Positions 16,498 through 24,492 of a stretch of DNA of 31,560 nucleotides are shown piece after piece; the stretch's first letter is position 1, and each line of letters starts with the position of its first letter. The notes below the pieces were generated by a model that did no database searches, was not told the DNA's origin, and saw nothing but the letters and a program-made list of their open reading frames with translations. The stretch covers positions 1 through 31,560 of the forward strand of contig CAIVQM010000287.1 in the NCBI GenBank assembly GCA_903908025.1, read 5' to 3'. The position numbers were made by a program, and so were the translations under genes. The DNA comes from an uncultured bacterium. GTDB taxonomy: Bacteria > Actinomycetota > Actinomycetes > S36-B12.

Positions 16498-17523
16498 GTG
16501 AACAGTGTCGCCCGTGTCCACTCGGCCTACCGCCTGGAGTTGGCGAAGGACGAGGGGGCCAAGGCCCTGCTGTGGACGGGTGGGCTCATCCTGCTTCTGA
16601 GCTTCCTCAACGTCGTTCTGGCACAGCACGGCGTCGACACCGTCGACGGGGTGCACCTGGGCGTGGTGGCCCTGTTCCTGCTCGGCTCCTTCATCGCAAG
16701 CCGCCCCTCGACCCCGCCGGCCACGGTGCCGTGGATCGTTGCAGCAGCGGCGGTCGTGATGGTCCTGTCCCTCCAGTGGGAGGTGTGGACCGATCCGACC
16801 GCCCTCGGTGCGGCATACGTCCTGATCGCGATGCTCGCCTTCGCGCCCTTCATCCTCGATGTGCGTGCCGTCCTCACCGCGCAGATCCCGATGGTGATCG
16901 GCTTCCTGCTCGCTGCCAGTCAGCTGGACGCGGCGGGCGTCGTGAACTGGATCATCGCCGGAATGGCCGCCGTCCTGCTGGGTCTGGTCATCCTGCGCGT
17001 GCGCCTGCAGAGCATTGATGACCTCGCGGACGAGATGGCACGCAGCCGAGCCGACGCAACGCGTGACCCGCTCACGGGGACCCTGAATCGGCGCGGGGTG
17101 GAGGAACGCGTGCCTGACCTCGTCGGCTTGGCGCTGCGTCGCGACGAGTCAGTATCCGCGGTGTTCGTCGACATCGACGGGCTCAAGGCGGCCAACGACC
17201 AGTTCGGTCATGAGTTTGGTGACGAGGTCATCCGGTCCGTCGCCGATGCCGTGCGCTTTACGGTGCGCGCCGGTGACCTTGTGGGCCGCTGGGGTGGTGA
17301 CGAGTTCATCGTCATCGGGATGGGTGATCCGCTCCCGACGGAGCACCTGACCACGCGATTGAGCAACCGGCTTGCGCACAGCGGCATCGCGCCATCGCAG
17401 TGGCCGGGCACGGTGAGCGTGGGCTCGGCTATGGGTCGAGCTGACGGCTTCGACTTCGACCGGCTCATCGCACGAGCCGATGCTGACATGTACGAGCGTC
17501 GCCGGCTGCGCCGCCACGTCTGA
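16498..17523 (+). CDS. Membrane-anchored GGDEF diguanylate cyclase
   Basis: A 341-residue protein starting at GTG. Five to six hydrophobic segments lie between about residues 22 and 168 (ALLWTGGLILLLSFLNVVLA, IVAAAAVVMVLSLQW and others), forming a compact membrane sensor with no recognisable named domain. A short linker leads to a GGDEF domain at about 183-338. It opens with RDPLTGTLNRRG, carries GGDEF at 266-270, an RxxD site (RAGD) at 257-260, and DIDGLKAAND with GHEFGD. It should be an active cyclase. Unlike the others here it has no PAS domain. It starts 36 bases after the TetR gene in the same direction and could be read from the alkB promoter. Confidence 0.88.
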   Translation: MNSVARVHSAYRLELAKDEGAKALLWTGGLILLLSFLNVVLAQHGVDTVDGVHLGVVALFLLGSFIASRPSTPPATVPWIVAAAAVVMVLSLQWEVWTDPTALGAAYVLIAMLAFAPFILDVRAVLTAQIPMVIGFLLAASQLDAAGVVNWIIAGMAAVLLGLVILRVRLQSIDDLADEMARSRADATRDPLTGTLNRRGVEERVPDLVGLALRRDESVSAVFVDIDGLKAANDQFGHEFGDEVIRSVADAVRFTVRAGDLVGRWGGDEFIVIGMGDPLPTEHLTTRLSNRLAHSGIAPSQWPGTVSVGSAMGRADGFDFDRLIARADADMYERRRLRRHV

Positions 17524-17541
17524 GCCCGTGCGGCCGTCAGC

Positions 17542-17904
17542 TCAGCTGAAGAACTGCTTCGCCTTGCTGCTGTAGAGCAACGCCAGCACGATCAGGGCGA
17601 TCACGGCCTCGATGGCTCCTGTGAGGCGCTGGCCGCTGGCCGTGAGCAATGTCCAGACGCCGCCGATGAAGGCGATCACCGTGACGAGGCCGACGAGCAG
17701 GCGCGAGAAGCTGTTGCCGTTGGCCAGTCCCTTGGCGACGGCCAGGTACACGATGCCGACGAGGACGAGGATGAGCGCGCTGATCAGGGGCAGGTTCATG
17801 TCCTTCACGAAGAGCCCGACGATGCCTCCGATGAGGGCGAGCACGCCCTCGATGAGGATGATGATGAAGACGAGGGTCACGCCTGCGGGGCGGCTGCCGG
17901 CCAT
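17542..17904 (-). CDS. Small four-helix membrane protein
   Basis: A 120-residue protein. I chose the ATG at 17904 because AGGAG lies 5 bases upstream; the frame stays open further upstream but loses hydrophobic membrane-protein character. Four hydrophobic segments are seen: GVTLVFIIILIEGVLALIGGIVGLF, LISALILVLVGIVYLAVA, LLVGLVTVIAFIGGVWTLL and IEAVIALIVLALLYS. The pattern resembles DUF/HdeD-type small integral membrane proteins, but no diagnostic motif identifies a function. It converges with the membrane GGDEF gene and lies downstream of the SDR gene in the same direction, 68 bases apart. Confidence 0.75.
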   Translation of the reverse strand: MAGSRPAGVTLVFIIILIEGVLALIGGIVGLFVKDMNLPLISALILVLVGIVYLAVAKGLANGNSFSRLLVGLVTVIAFIGGVWTLLTASGQRLTGAIEAVIALIVLALLYSSKAKQFFS

Positions 17905-17972
17905 GGTGCTCCTGAGGGGCTCTCCGCCTGCGGCGGCTGCGGCGCTTGCCGCGACGCAGACCCTACCGGCAG

Positions 17973-18797
17973 CTACATCGCTGGAAAAGGCCCCACGAGA
18001 TTCCAGCCGCCGTCGGAGACGATTGTCGTACCGGTGATGTAGTCGCCGGCGGGGGACAGGCAGAACGCGATGGTGGCGGCGACCTCCTCGGGCTGCTGCA
18101 GCCGCTTGAGCAGCATCGACTCCGAGACTTTCGCCGGGTCGAGTCCGTAGCCCTCCCACGCCTCGGTCTGCACGATGCCGGGCGCGACGGCAACGATGCG
18201 GATCCCCTTCGGTCCCCATTCGACGGCGAGCGTCTGCGTCAGGCTCTCGATGGCGGCGCGGGCGGCCGACGAGTGCGCCATAAACGGGATGCCGCGATGC
18301 GGCGTCATCGTCACGCTGACGACCTTGCCATAGCCATTCGGGATCATCGATCGGGCTGCGACCCGGGTGGTGAGGTACCAGGGGGCATCGAGGTTCAGGC
18401 GAGTCACGGCGCGGAAACCGTTGGCGGACACACTCTCGGCGGGTGCGAGGAACTGCCCGCCGGCATTGTTGACGAGCAGGTCGACGCGCCCGTGCTGCCC
18501 GAGTACCTGATCCAGGGCGGCGTCGACCTGGTCGAACTCGCGCAGGTCGAGCGGGATCGCGGTGATCGGCAGGACGTCGGGGCCAGCGAGGGCCTGCGTC
18601 TCCTCTAGCTTCTCCATGCGTCGGCCCATGATCACGACCTGCGCACCGAGGCGGGCCAGCGTGAGGGCAGTGGCCCGACCGATACCGGTGCCGCCGCCGG
18701 TCACGAGGGCGACCCGGCCAGTGAGGCAGCCAGGTCGCAGCACGTCCAGCGGATCGAACGGGTCGCCGCTGTCTGTCATCTGACTCGGATCCGTCAT
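17973..18797 (-). CDS. Short-chain dehydrogenase/reductase, 2,4-dienoyl-CoA-reductase-like
   Basis: A 274-residue SDR with the NAD(P)-binding TGGGTGIG loop at about residues 34-41 and NNAGG at about 110. In the active site the usual YxxxK is absent: the segment reads HSSAARAAIESLTQTLAVEWG, so a Ser stands where Tyr is expected and an Arg replaces Lys. Dienoyl-CoA-reductase-type SDRs also have Ser at the Tyr place, which fits an acyl-CoA substrate. The gene is divergent from the carboxylase operon and shares its 166-base control region. Pseudomonas Atu clusters contain SDR genes (atuB, atuG), so a role in the same pathway is likely but inferred. The start at 18797 is preceded by GGAAGGGG; ATG 18779 is an alternative. 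Confidence 0.85.
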   Translation of the reverse strand: MTDPSQMTDSGDPFDPLDVLRPGCLTGRVALVTGGGTGIGRATALTLARLGAQVVIMGRRMEKLEETQALAGPDVLPITAIPLDLREFDQVDAALDQVLGQHGRVDLLVNNAGGQFLAPAESVSANGFRAVTRLNLDAPWYLTTRVAARSMIPNGYGKVVSVTMTPHRGIPFMAHSSAARAAIESLTQTLAVEWGPKGIRIVAVAPGIVQTEAWEGYGLDPAKVSESMLLKRLQQPEEVAATIAFCLSPAGDYITGTTIVSDGGWNLVGPFPAM

Positions 18798-18926
18798 CGC
18801 TGGCCGCCCCTTCCGATCACGCCGAAGGGCCCGTTGTGGCTGGGTTGAGCGCCCTGGACTCGACCACTCCGGGCCGTTCGAGGGAAGGAGATGGGGTGGC
18901 TCATGCGGGAACCCTAGCGGGACATA

Positions 18927-18959
18927 TTGACGCCGGTATCAACTTGACACTAACGTCAG
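18927..18959 (+). promoter_or_regulatory. Leaderless promoter with two tandem operator-like palindromes for the acyl-CoA carboxylase/AtuA operon
   Basis: TTGACG (18927-18932) is 18 bases from TAACGT (18951-18956), which ends 7 bases before ATG 18964. This is a good -35/-10 pair in leaderless geometry, with no ribosome binding site. Two imperfect palindromes of the same design, TTGAC-N6-ATCAA (18927-18942) and TTGAC-N6-GTCAG (18944-18959), lie 17 bases apart. One covers the -35 and the other the -10. A TetR-type repressor would block the promoter here, and the one encoded at 24489-25130 is the natural candidate. The rest of the spacer, 18798-18926, shows nothing I can name. Confidence 0.65.
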
Positions 18960-18963
18960 GTCC

Positions 18964-20583
18964 ATGGCCCCGGTGCTGCGCAGCCACGTCGACCTCCGGT
19001 CGGAGCAGTTCGCTGCCAACCGCGCGGCGCTGCTGACCGCCCTCGCGGACATCGACGCCCTGTACGGGCAGATCTCCGCAGGCGGAGGCACGGCCGACCC
19101 CGTCAAGAACGCCCGCACCGTCGACCGCCATCGCGGCCGCGGCAAGCTTCTGCCACGCGAGCGCATCAGCCTGCTCCTCGACCGCGGCTCGGCATTCCTC
19201 GAACTATCGCCACTGGCCGGCTGGGGCACCGACGACGCCGTCGGTGCCGGCCTTGTCACCGGCATCGGCCGGGTCAACGGCGTGGAGTGCATGGTCAGCG
19301 CCAACGACCCCACGGTGAAGGGCGGCTCGCAGTCACCGATCACCGTGACGAAGGCGCTGCGGGCGATGGAGATAGCGCGCGAGAACCGACTGCCGCTCGT
19401 GTCGCTGACGGAGTCGGGCGGCGCCGACCTGACAAAGCAGGCCGACGTCTTCAACCCCGGTGGCGCATCGTTCAAGAACCTCACACGGTTGTCGGCAGCT
19501 GGCATCCCGACGATCACGCTGGTCTTCGGCTCGTCCACGGCGGGCGGCGCGTACGTGCCGGGCATGAGCGACTACGTGGTGCTGCAGAAGGACGCCGCGC
19601 GGGTCTACCTCGGTGGGCCGCCGCTGGTGAAGATGGCCATCGACGAGGACGCAGATGACGAGACTCTGGGTGGCGCGGAGATGCACGCCCGCACCTCGGG
19701 CCTCGCGGACTACCTGGCGCTCGACGAGCCGGATGCGCTGCGCATCGGCCGCGACATCGTCGGCCATCTCAACTGGCGCAAGTCCGGACCGGGGCCGTCA
19801 CTCGCACCGCGCGAACCGCTCTATGACGCCGAGGAACTTCTGGGTATCGCATCGGCCGACATCCGCATCCCGTTCGAGGCACGCGAGGTGCTCGCCCGCA
19901 TCCTCGATGGGAGCGAGTTCGACGAGTTCAAGCCGCTCTACGGCACGACACTCGCCACGGGCTGGGGCCACGTCAACGGCTATCCCGTCGGCATCCTGGC
20001 GAACAACGGCATCCTGTTCAGCGAGGAGGCGCACAAGGGCGCGCAGTTCATCCAGCTCTGCAATCGGATGGACGTGCCGATCCTGTTCCTGCAGAACATC
20101 ACCGGCTTCATGGTCGGCACGCGTTACGAGCAGGGCGGGATCATCAAGGACGGTGCCAAGCTCATCAACGCGGTGAGCAACTGCGGGGTGCCGATGATCA
20201 CCCTGATGATGGGCGCCTCGTATGGCGCAGGCAACTACGGCATGGCCGGGCGGGCGTATGACCCGCGGTTCATCTTCAGTTGGCCCAACCACCGCATCGC
20301 CGTGATGGGTCCCAAGCAGCTCGCCGGCGTGCTCACGATCGTTGCGCGGCAGAAGACCGAGGCGGCCGGGCAGGAGTGGGACGACGAGGCGTTCGCGCCC
20401 ATCCGCGATGCCTTCGAGCAGCAGGTCGAGAACGAGTCGACTGCGCTGTTCGCCACCGGCCGTATTTGGGACGACGGCATCATCGACCCGCGTGACACCC
20501 GCACCGTCCTCACCCTGGCGCTGTCGGCCGTCCACTCGGGTCCGGTCAGCGGTACCGATTCCTACGGCGTCTTCCGGATGTGA
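18964..20583 (+). CDS. Acyl-CoA carboxylase beta (carboxyltransferase) subunit, geranyl-/methylcrotonyl-CoA carboxylase type
   Basis: A 539-residue carboxyltransferase with both crotonase-fold halves. The N-terminal half has VSANDPTVKGGSQSPITVTK and the acyl-CoA loop GSSTAGGAYVPGMSDY. The C-terminal half has ANNGILFSEEAHKGAQFI, NITGFMVGTRYEQGG and MGASYGAGNYGMAGRAYDPRF. It would transfer CO2 from carboxybiotin to the gamma carbon of a branched enoyl-CoA. The wording is of the methylcrotonyl/geranyl-CoA group rather than propionyl-CoA carboxylase. Around residues 160-175 it reads ADVFNPGGASFKNLTRLS, unlike the DRDHFGRxFYNQ that I recall for methylcrotonyl-CoA carboxylase. With the AtuA genes downstream, an AtuC-like role is favoured over leucine catabolism. 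First gene of the operon. Confidence 0.9.
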   Translation: MAPVLRSHVDLRSEQFAANRAALLTALADIDALYGQISAGGGTADPVKNARTVDRHRGRGKLLPRERISLLLDRGSAFLELSPLAGWGTDDAVGAGLVTGIGRVNGVECMVSANDPTVKGGSQSPITVTKALRAMEIARENRLPLVSLTESGGADLTKQADVFNPGGASFKNLTRLSAAGIPTITLVFGSSTAGGAYVPGMSDYVVLQKDAARVYLGGPPLVKMAIDEDADDETLGGAEMHARTSGLADYLALDEPDALRIGRDIVGHLNWRKSGPGPSLAPREPLYDAEELLGIASADIRIPFEAREVLARILDGSEFDEFKPLYGTTLATGWGHVNGYPVGILANNGILFSEEAHKGAQFIQLCNRMDVPILFLQNITGFMVGTRYEQGGIIKDGAKLINAVSNCGVPMITLMMGASYGAGNYGMAGRAYDPRFIFSWPNHRIAVMGPKQLAGVLTIVARQKTEAAGQEWDDEAFAPIRDAFEQQVENESTALFATGRIWDDGIIDPRDTRTVLTLALSAVHSGPVSGTDSYGVFRM

Positions 20584-22640
20584 TGACGATGCCCACCAGC
20601 GCGCGCATTCGCCGCATCCTCATCGCCAACCGTGGCGAGATCGCCTCCCGCATCATCCGCACGGCGCGTGACCTCGGCATCTCGACGGTGGCCGTGCACT
20701 CCGATGCCGATGCAGACGCGCCCTACGTCCGCGAGGCCGACCGGTCCGTTCTACTGCCGGGTGTGTCCAGCGCCGAGACGTACCTCGATGGCGCTCTCGT
20801 CGTCTCCGCTGCTCTCGTGTCCGGCGCGGATGCGATCCACCCCGGCTACGGCTTCCTCTCGGAGAACCCGGGCTTTGCCCGTGCGGTCAGTGCGGCCGGA
20901 CTGATCTGGATCGGTCCGACGCCGGAGTCGATCGAGGCGATGGCCCTCAAGGTCGAGGCCAAGCGCATAGCGGCTGCCGCCGGGGTGCCCCTGGTGCCGG
21001 GAGCCGAGCTTCCCCACGGCCTGTCGGATGCTGATGTGCGCGCGGCCTGCGACGCGGTTGGGTACCCACTGCTGGTCAAGGCGAGCGCTGGCGGCGGCGG
21101 CAAGGGAATGAAGGTCGTCACCTCGAGCGAGGAACTGGTCGAGGCGCTGCAATCTGCGCGACGGGAGGCGATGAGCTCGTTCGGCGACGACACGGTCTTC
21201 GTCGAGCGATACCTGACCGGAGCACGTCATGTCGAGGTGCAGGTGTTCGGCGACGTGCACGGCAACGTCGTCCATCTGTTCGAGCGGGAGTGCTCCATCC
21301 AGCGTCGGCATCAGAAGGTCATCGAGGAAGCGCCGTCGCCGGGAGTGACGCCCGCGGTTCGGTCGCGCCTGCACGACGCGGCGGTGTCCCTTGCCTCGGC
21401 GATCGGCTACGTCGGTGCGGGCACAGTCGAGTTCATGGTGTTCGGCCAGGGCGACGAGCAGGAGTTCTGCTTCCTGGAGATGAACACCCGCCTGCAGGTT
21501 GAGCACCCTGTCACGGAGGAGATCACCGGCATCGATCTCGTGGCCTGGCAGATCGCCGTTGCGCAAGGGGATGCTCTGCCGCTGGCGCAGCAGGACATCC
21601 ACTCGACAGGCCATGCGATCGAGGCCCGCCTCTATGCGGAGGATCCGGCTCACGGCTACCTGCCCGCTACGGGCGTCATCCATGCCTTTGGCGTGCCGGA
21701 GCGGACCGGCCTGCGTGTCGACTCGGGGATTGCCAGCGGAAGCGTCATCACGCCGCACTACGACCCGATGCTGGCGAAGGTGATCGGCCGCGCAGCCACG
21801 CGTGATGATGCAGCGGCCGTGCTGGCCGATGGGCTCGCGCGCATGGCCCTGCACGGGCCGGTCACGAATCGCGACTCCCTGGTCGCGATCCTGCGATCGT
21901 GGCCCTTCCTCGCCGGCAACACGACGACCTCCTTCCTCGACGAGCATCGGGCCGTGCTCGACCCGATCACGTGCGCAGAGGACCAGCAGCGTCACGCGAT
22001 TGCGGTGGCGTATGCCATCGAGGCTCTGGATGCACCGGCCGACCCGGTGCCCCTGGCGTGGCGCAATGTGCCGGCGGCCCTTGAGTTCGTCACCCTCCAG
22101 CGCCGCGGGCGCCCCGGCTTCCTCACCGTCCTGGTCGACCGCCATCGTGACCACGACCGCATCCGTCTGGCCCGCACAACTGACGTGCCGTATGCGGGTG
22201 TCTACGCCGTCGACGCGGACGAGGTCCATGGCGCGAGCGCCCGGGTCGAGCGATCAGGAGACGAGGTTGTCGCCATCGTGGAGGTCGACGGTGTCGCAGC
22301 GCGCTGCCGTGTTGCCCGCTACGGAAGCGAGGTCTTCGTTGACGACGGCGTACATGCCTCCGCATGGATCGTCGAGCCACGCTTCGCCGACCACTCCGGT
22401 GATGCCGTCGGGCACGGTGCGGTGACGCCGGTACCGGGGACGATCACCGCTGTCGCGGTGTCCGCAGGCGACGTGGTGGCTGAGGGTCAACTGCTCGTGG
22501 TCCTGGAGGCCATGAAGATGGAGCTCCGGATCGTGGCGAACGTCGATGGTGTCGTCGAGCGCGTGCTAGTCGAGGTGGGTCAGTCGGTCGACGCGCACGC
22601 CGTCGTCGTCGAGTTCACCGATGAGGTGCCGTCGGCATGA
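20583..22640 (+). CDS. Acyl-CoA carboxylase alpha subunit: biotin carboxylase fused to biotin carboxyl carrier
   Basis: A protein of 685 residues from ATG 20583, whose first base is the last base of the preceding stop; GTG 20580 would add one. The biotin carboxylase part (about 1-450) starts RRILIANRGEIASRIIRTA. It has the ATP-grasp glycine loop KASAGGGGKGMKVV, ERECSIQRRHQKVIEEAPSP and the active-site FLEMNTRLQVEHPVTE. A linker region of about 120 residues follows, then a biotinyl domain with LEAMKMEL, K645 being the biotin site. This is the alpha subunit type of methylcrotonyl- and geranyl-CoA carboxylases (LiuD, AtuF), which assemble with the beta subunit encoded just upstream. Its stop overlaps the next start by 4 bases. 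Confidence 0.93.
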   Translation: MTMPTSARIRRILIANRGEIASRIIRTARDLGISTVAVHSDADADAPYVREADRSVLLPGVSSAETYLDGALVVSAALVSGADAIHPGYGFLSENPGFARAVSAAGLIWIGPTPESIEAMALKVEAKRIAAAAGVPLVPGAELPHGLSDADVRAACDAVGYPLLVKASAGGGGKGMKVVTSSEELVEALQSARREAMSSFGDDTVFVERYLTGARHVEVQVFGDVHGNVVHLFERECSIQRRHQKVIEEAPSPGVTPAVRSRLHDAAVSLASAIGYVGAGTVEFMVFGQGDEQEFCFLEMNTRLQVEHPVTEEITGIDLVAWQIAVAQGDALPLAQQDIHSTGHAIEARLYAEDPAHGYLPATGVIHAFGVPERTGLRVDSGIASGSVITPHYDPMLAKVIGRAATRDDAAAVLADGLARMALHGPVTNRDSLVAILRSWPFLAGNTTTSFLDEHRAVLDPITCAEDQQRHAIAVAYAIEALDAPADPVPLAWRNVPAALEFVTLQRRGRPGFLTVLVDRHRDHDRIRLARTTDVPYAGVYAVDADEVHGASARVERSGDEVVAIVEVDGVAARCRVARYGSEVFVDDGVHASAWIVEPRFADHSGDAVGHGAVTPVPGTITAVAVSAGDVVAEGQLLVVLEAMKMELRIVANVDGVVERVLVEVGQSVDAHAVVVEFTDEVPSA

Positions 22641-24064
22641 CAGACCCCATCCGGATTGCGAACTGCAGTGGCTTCTTCGGTGACCGGCTGGCCGCGGCCC
22701 GCGAGATGGTCGATGGCGGCCCCATCGATGTGCTCACCGGCGACTGGCTGGCCGAGTTGACCATGCTGATCCTGATGCGCCAGAAGCTCAAGCGGGGCAA
22801 CGGATTCGCCGGCACCTTCCTCACCCAGCTGGAGCAGGTGCTGGGCACCTGCTCCGACCGGGGCATTCGCATCGTGAGCAATGCCGGCGGGCTGGATCCA
22901 CTGGCTCTCGGTGAGGCCGTTGACGAACTCGCCACGCGGCTGGGCATCCCGGTGCGCGTCGGTGTCGTGTCGGGCGACGATCTCATGCCGCGCATGGCTG
23001 AGCTTCTGCAGTCGGGCGAGGGGTTCGTCAATCTCGATACCGGTGAGACCCTGCTCGAAGCAGGGGCGGTACCGATCACGGCGAACGCCTACATCGGCGG
23101 TGAGCCGATCGCTGATGCCCTGCGCGGCGGCGCTGACGTCGTCGTGACCGGCCGGGTCACCGATGCGGCACTGGTCATCGGACCGGCGGCCTGGTGGCAC
23201 GGCTGGAACTTCGCCGCAGCACGGGCCGGCGACCAGGCCATGCGCGACGCGCTGGCGGGTGCGCTCGTCGCAGGTCACGTCATCGAGTGCGGTGCGCAGG
23301 CATGCGGCGGAAACTACGCGTTCTTCCGCGATGTCCCGGGCCTTGAGCATCCCGGTCTGCCGATCGCCGAGGTCGCGGCGGACGGAAGCACCGTGATCAC
23401 CAAGCACGAGGGCACCGGCGGCATGGTCACGATCGGTACCGTGACAGCGCAGTTGCTGTACGAGATCGGTGGACCGGCCTATGCCAACCCGGACGTCACC
23501 GCGGACTTCGCAACGATCGAGCTGGAGCAGGTCGGCCGCGATCGTGTGCGCATAGGCGGAACCAAGGGCCTGCCGGAGCCGCAGCGACTGAAGGTCGCCA
23601 TGAACTACCTCGGCGGTTTCCGCAACAGCCTGACCCTCGTGCTAACCGGGCTTGATGTGGAGGCGAAGGCCGATCTCGCGTTGCGCACCATCGCCGGACT
23701 CTCGCTCGAGCAGGTTCGATCCACCGGGACGGATGCTGTCGCCCTCGCCGCTCAGTCGAGCCTTTCGGTCCGTGAACTCGCGGTCGAGCTGCTCGACAGT
23801 GGCATCGACGACCCGGCCCAGCCGGGTGATGCGCAGTCCTTTCTGCGGATCACGGTCAAGGACCCCGACGATGCCAAGGTCGGCAAGGCCTTCACCGCTC
23901 CGCTCATCGAGGCGACCCTCTCCTCGTACCCGGGTATGTTCCCGACGACGCCGCCGGGGCCGGCCAGCCCATACGGGGTCTACTGGCCGACGACTGTTGC
24001 CCGGGAGAACGTCACCGTCGCAGTGCAGGTTGCGGACGAGCCCCTCGTGGGGGGTACCCCATGA
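22637..24064 (+). CDS. atuA: AtuA-family protein (DUF1446), main domain
   Basis: A 475-residue protein opening RIANCSGFFGDRLAAAREMVDGG, then PIDVLTGDWLAELTMLIL and VSNAGGLDP, the hallmark wording of DUF1446/AtuA. AtuA is required for citronellol and geraniol use in Pseudomonas, where it lies with geranyl-CoA carboxylase; its chemical role is not settled. Other conserved stretches visible here are NAYIGGEPIADALRGGADVVVTGRVTDAAL, ECGAQACGGNY and HEGTGGMVTIGTV. In Pseudomonas a single longer chain includes the C-terminal module, which here is a separate gene. ATGA overlaps link it to both neighbours. This gene is the best evidence that the operon is Atu-like rather than leucine-catabolic. Confidence 0.88.
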   Translation: MTDPIRIANCSGFFGDRLAAAREMVDGGPIDVLTGDWLAELTMLILMRQKLKRGNGFAGTFLTQLEQVLGTCSDRGIRIVSNAGGLDPLALGEAVDELATRLGIPVRVGVVSGDDLMPRMAELLQSGEGFVNLDTGETLLEAGAVPITANAYIGGEPIADALRGGADVVVTGRVTDAALVIGPAAWWHGWNFAAARAGDQAMRDALAGALVAGHVIECGAQACGGNYAFFRDVPGLEHPGLPIAEVAADGSTVITKHEGTGGMVTIGTVTAQLLYEIGGPAYANPDVTADFATIELEQVGRDRVRIGGTKGLPEPQRLKVAMNYLGGFRNSLTLVLTGLDVEAKADLALRTIAGLSLEQVRSTGTDAVALAAQSSLSVRELAVELLDSGIDDPAQPGDAQSFLRITVKDPDDAKVGKAFTAPLIEATLSSYPGMFPTTPPGPASPYGVYWPTTVARENVTVAVQVADEPLVGGTP

Positions 24065-24492
24065 CGACGGTCCGGCTGCCGCTGGGCACGTTCATCGGTG
24101 CGCGCAGCGGCGACAAGGGCGGCGATGCGAACGTCGGCGCGTGGGTCGTGGCTCCCGTCGAGTCCGCTGCGGTGCGTCTCTCCCACGGGCGGAACAGCGA
24201 CCTGGTATCGACGGCGGACGCCGTGGCAGTCGCCGATGCGCGCTACGCATGGCTGCTGTCCGTGCTGACCGTGGACGGCGTCCGTGCCCTGCTGCCGGAG
24301 ACGCGTGACCTGCGTATCGAGGTGCATGCGCTCCCCAACCTGCGTGCCGTGAACATCGTCATCCACGGGATCCTCGGCCGGGGTGTGGCCGAGACGACGC
24401 GGGTCGACCCGCAGGCCAAGGGTCTGGGTGAGCACCTGCGTGCGCGCATCGTCGACATTCCCACGTCCCTGATCGACGGGCCTGCGGCATGA
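24061..24492 (+). CDS. AtuA-related protein (separate C-terminal module of AtuA)
   Basis: A 143-residue protein with FIGARSGDKGGDANVGAW at about residues 11-28, matching the ARSGDKGDxxNIG signature of the C-terminal module of AtuA, followed by alpha/beta segments (NLRAVNIVIHGILGRGV). It would be expected to work with the main AtuA domain encoded immediately upstream, with which it shares a 4-base ATGA overlap. Split versions of this pair are common outside Pseudomonas. There is no transmembrane segment or signal peptide, so it is cytoplasmic. Biochemical function is unknown. Confidence 0.85.
   Translation: MTTVRLPLGTFIGARSGDKGGDANVGAWVVAPVESAAVRLSHGRNSDLVSTADAVAVADARYAWLLSVLTVDGVRALLPETRDLRIEVHALPNLRAVNIVIHGILGRGVAETTRVDPQAKGLGEHLRARIVDIPTSLIDGPAA

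Noticed and set aside
20751..22229. Long minus-strand open frame (492 codons) opposite the biotin carboxylase gene
   Set aside because: It is a GC-rich shadow of the carboxylase gene without family motifs. The long frames at 13065-14114, 14684-15571 and 15496-16656 on the minus strand are likewise shadows.
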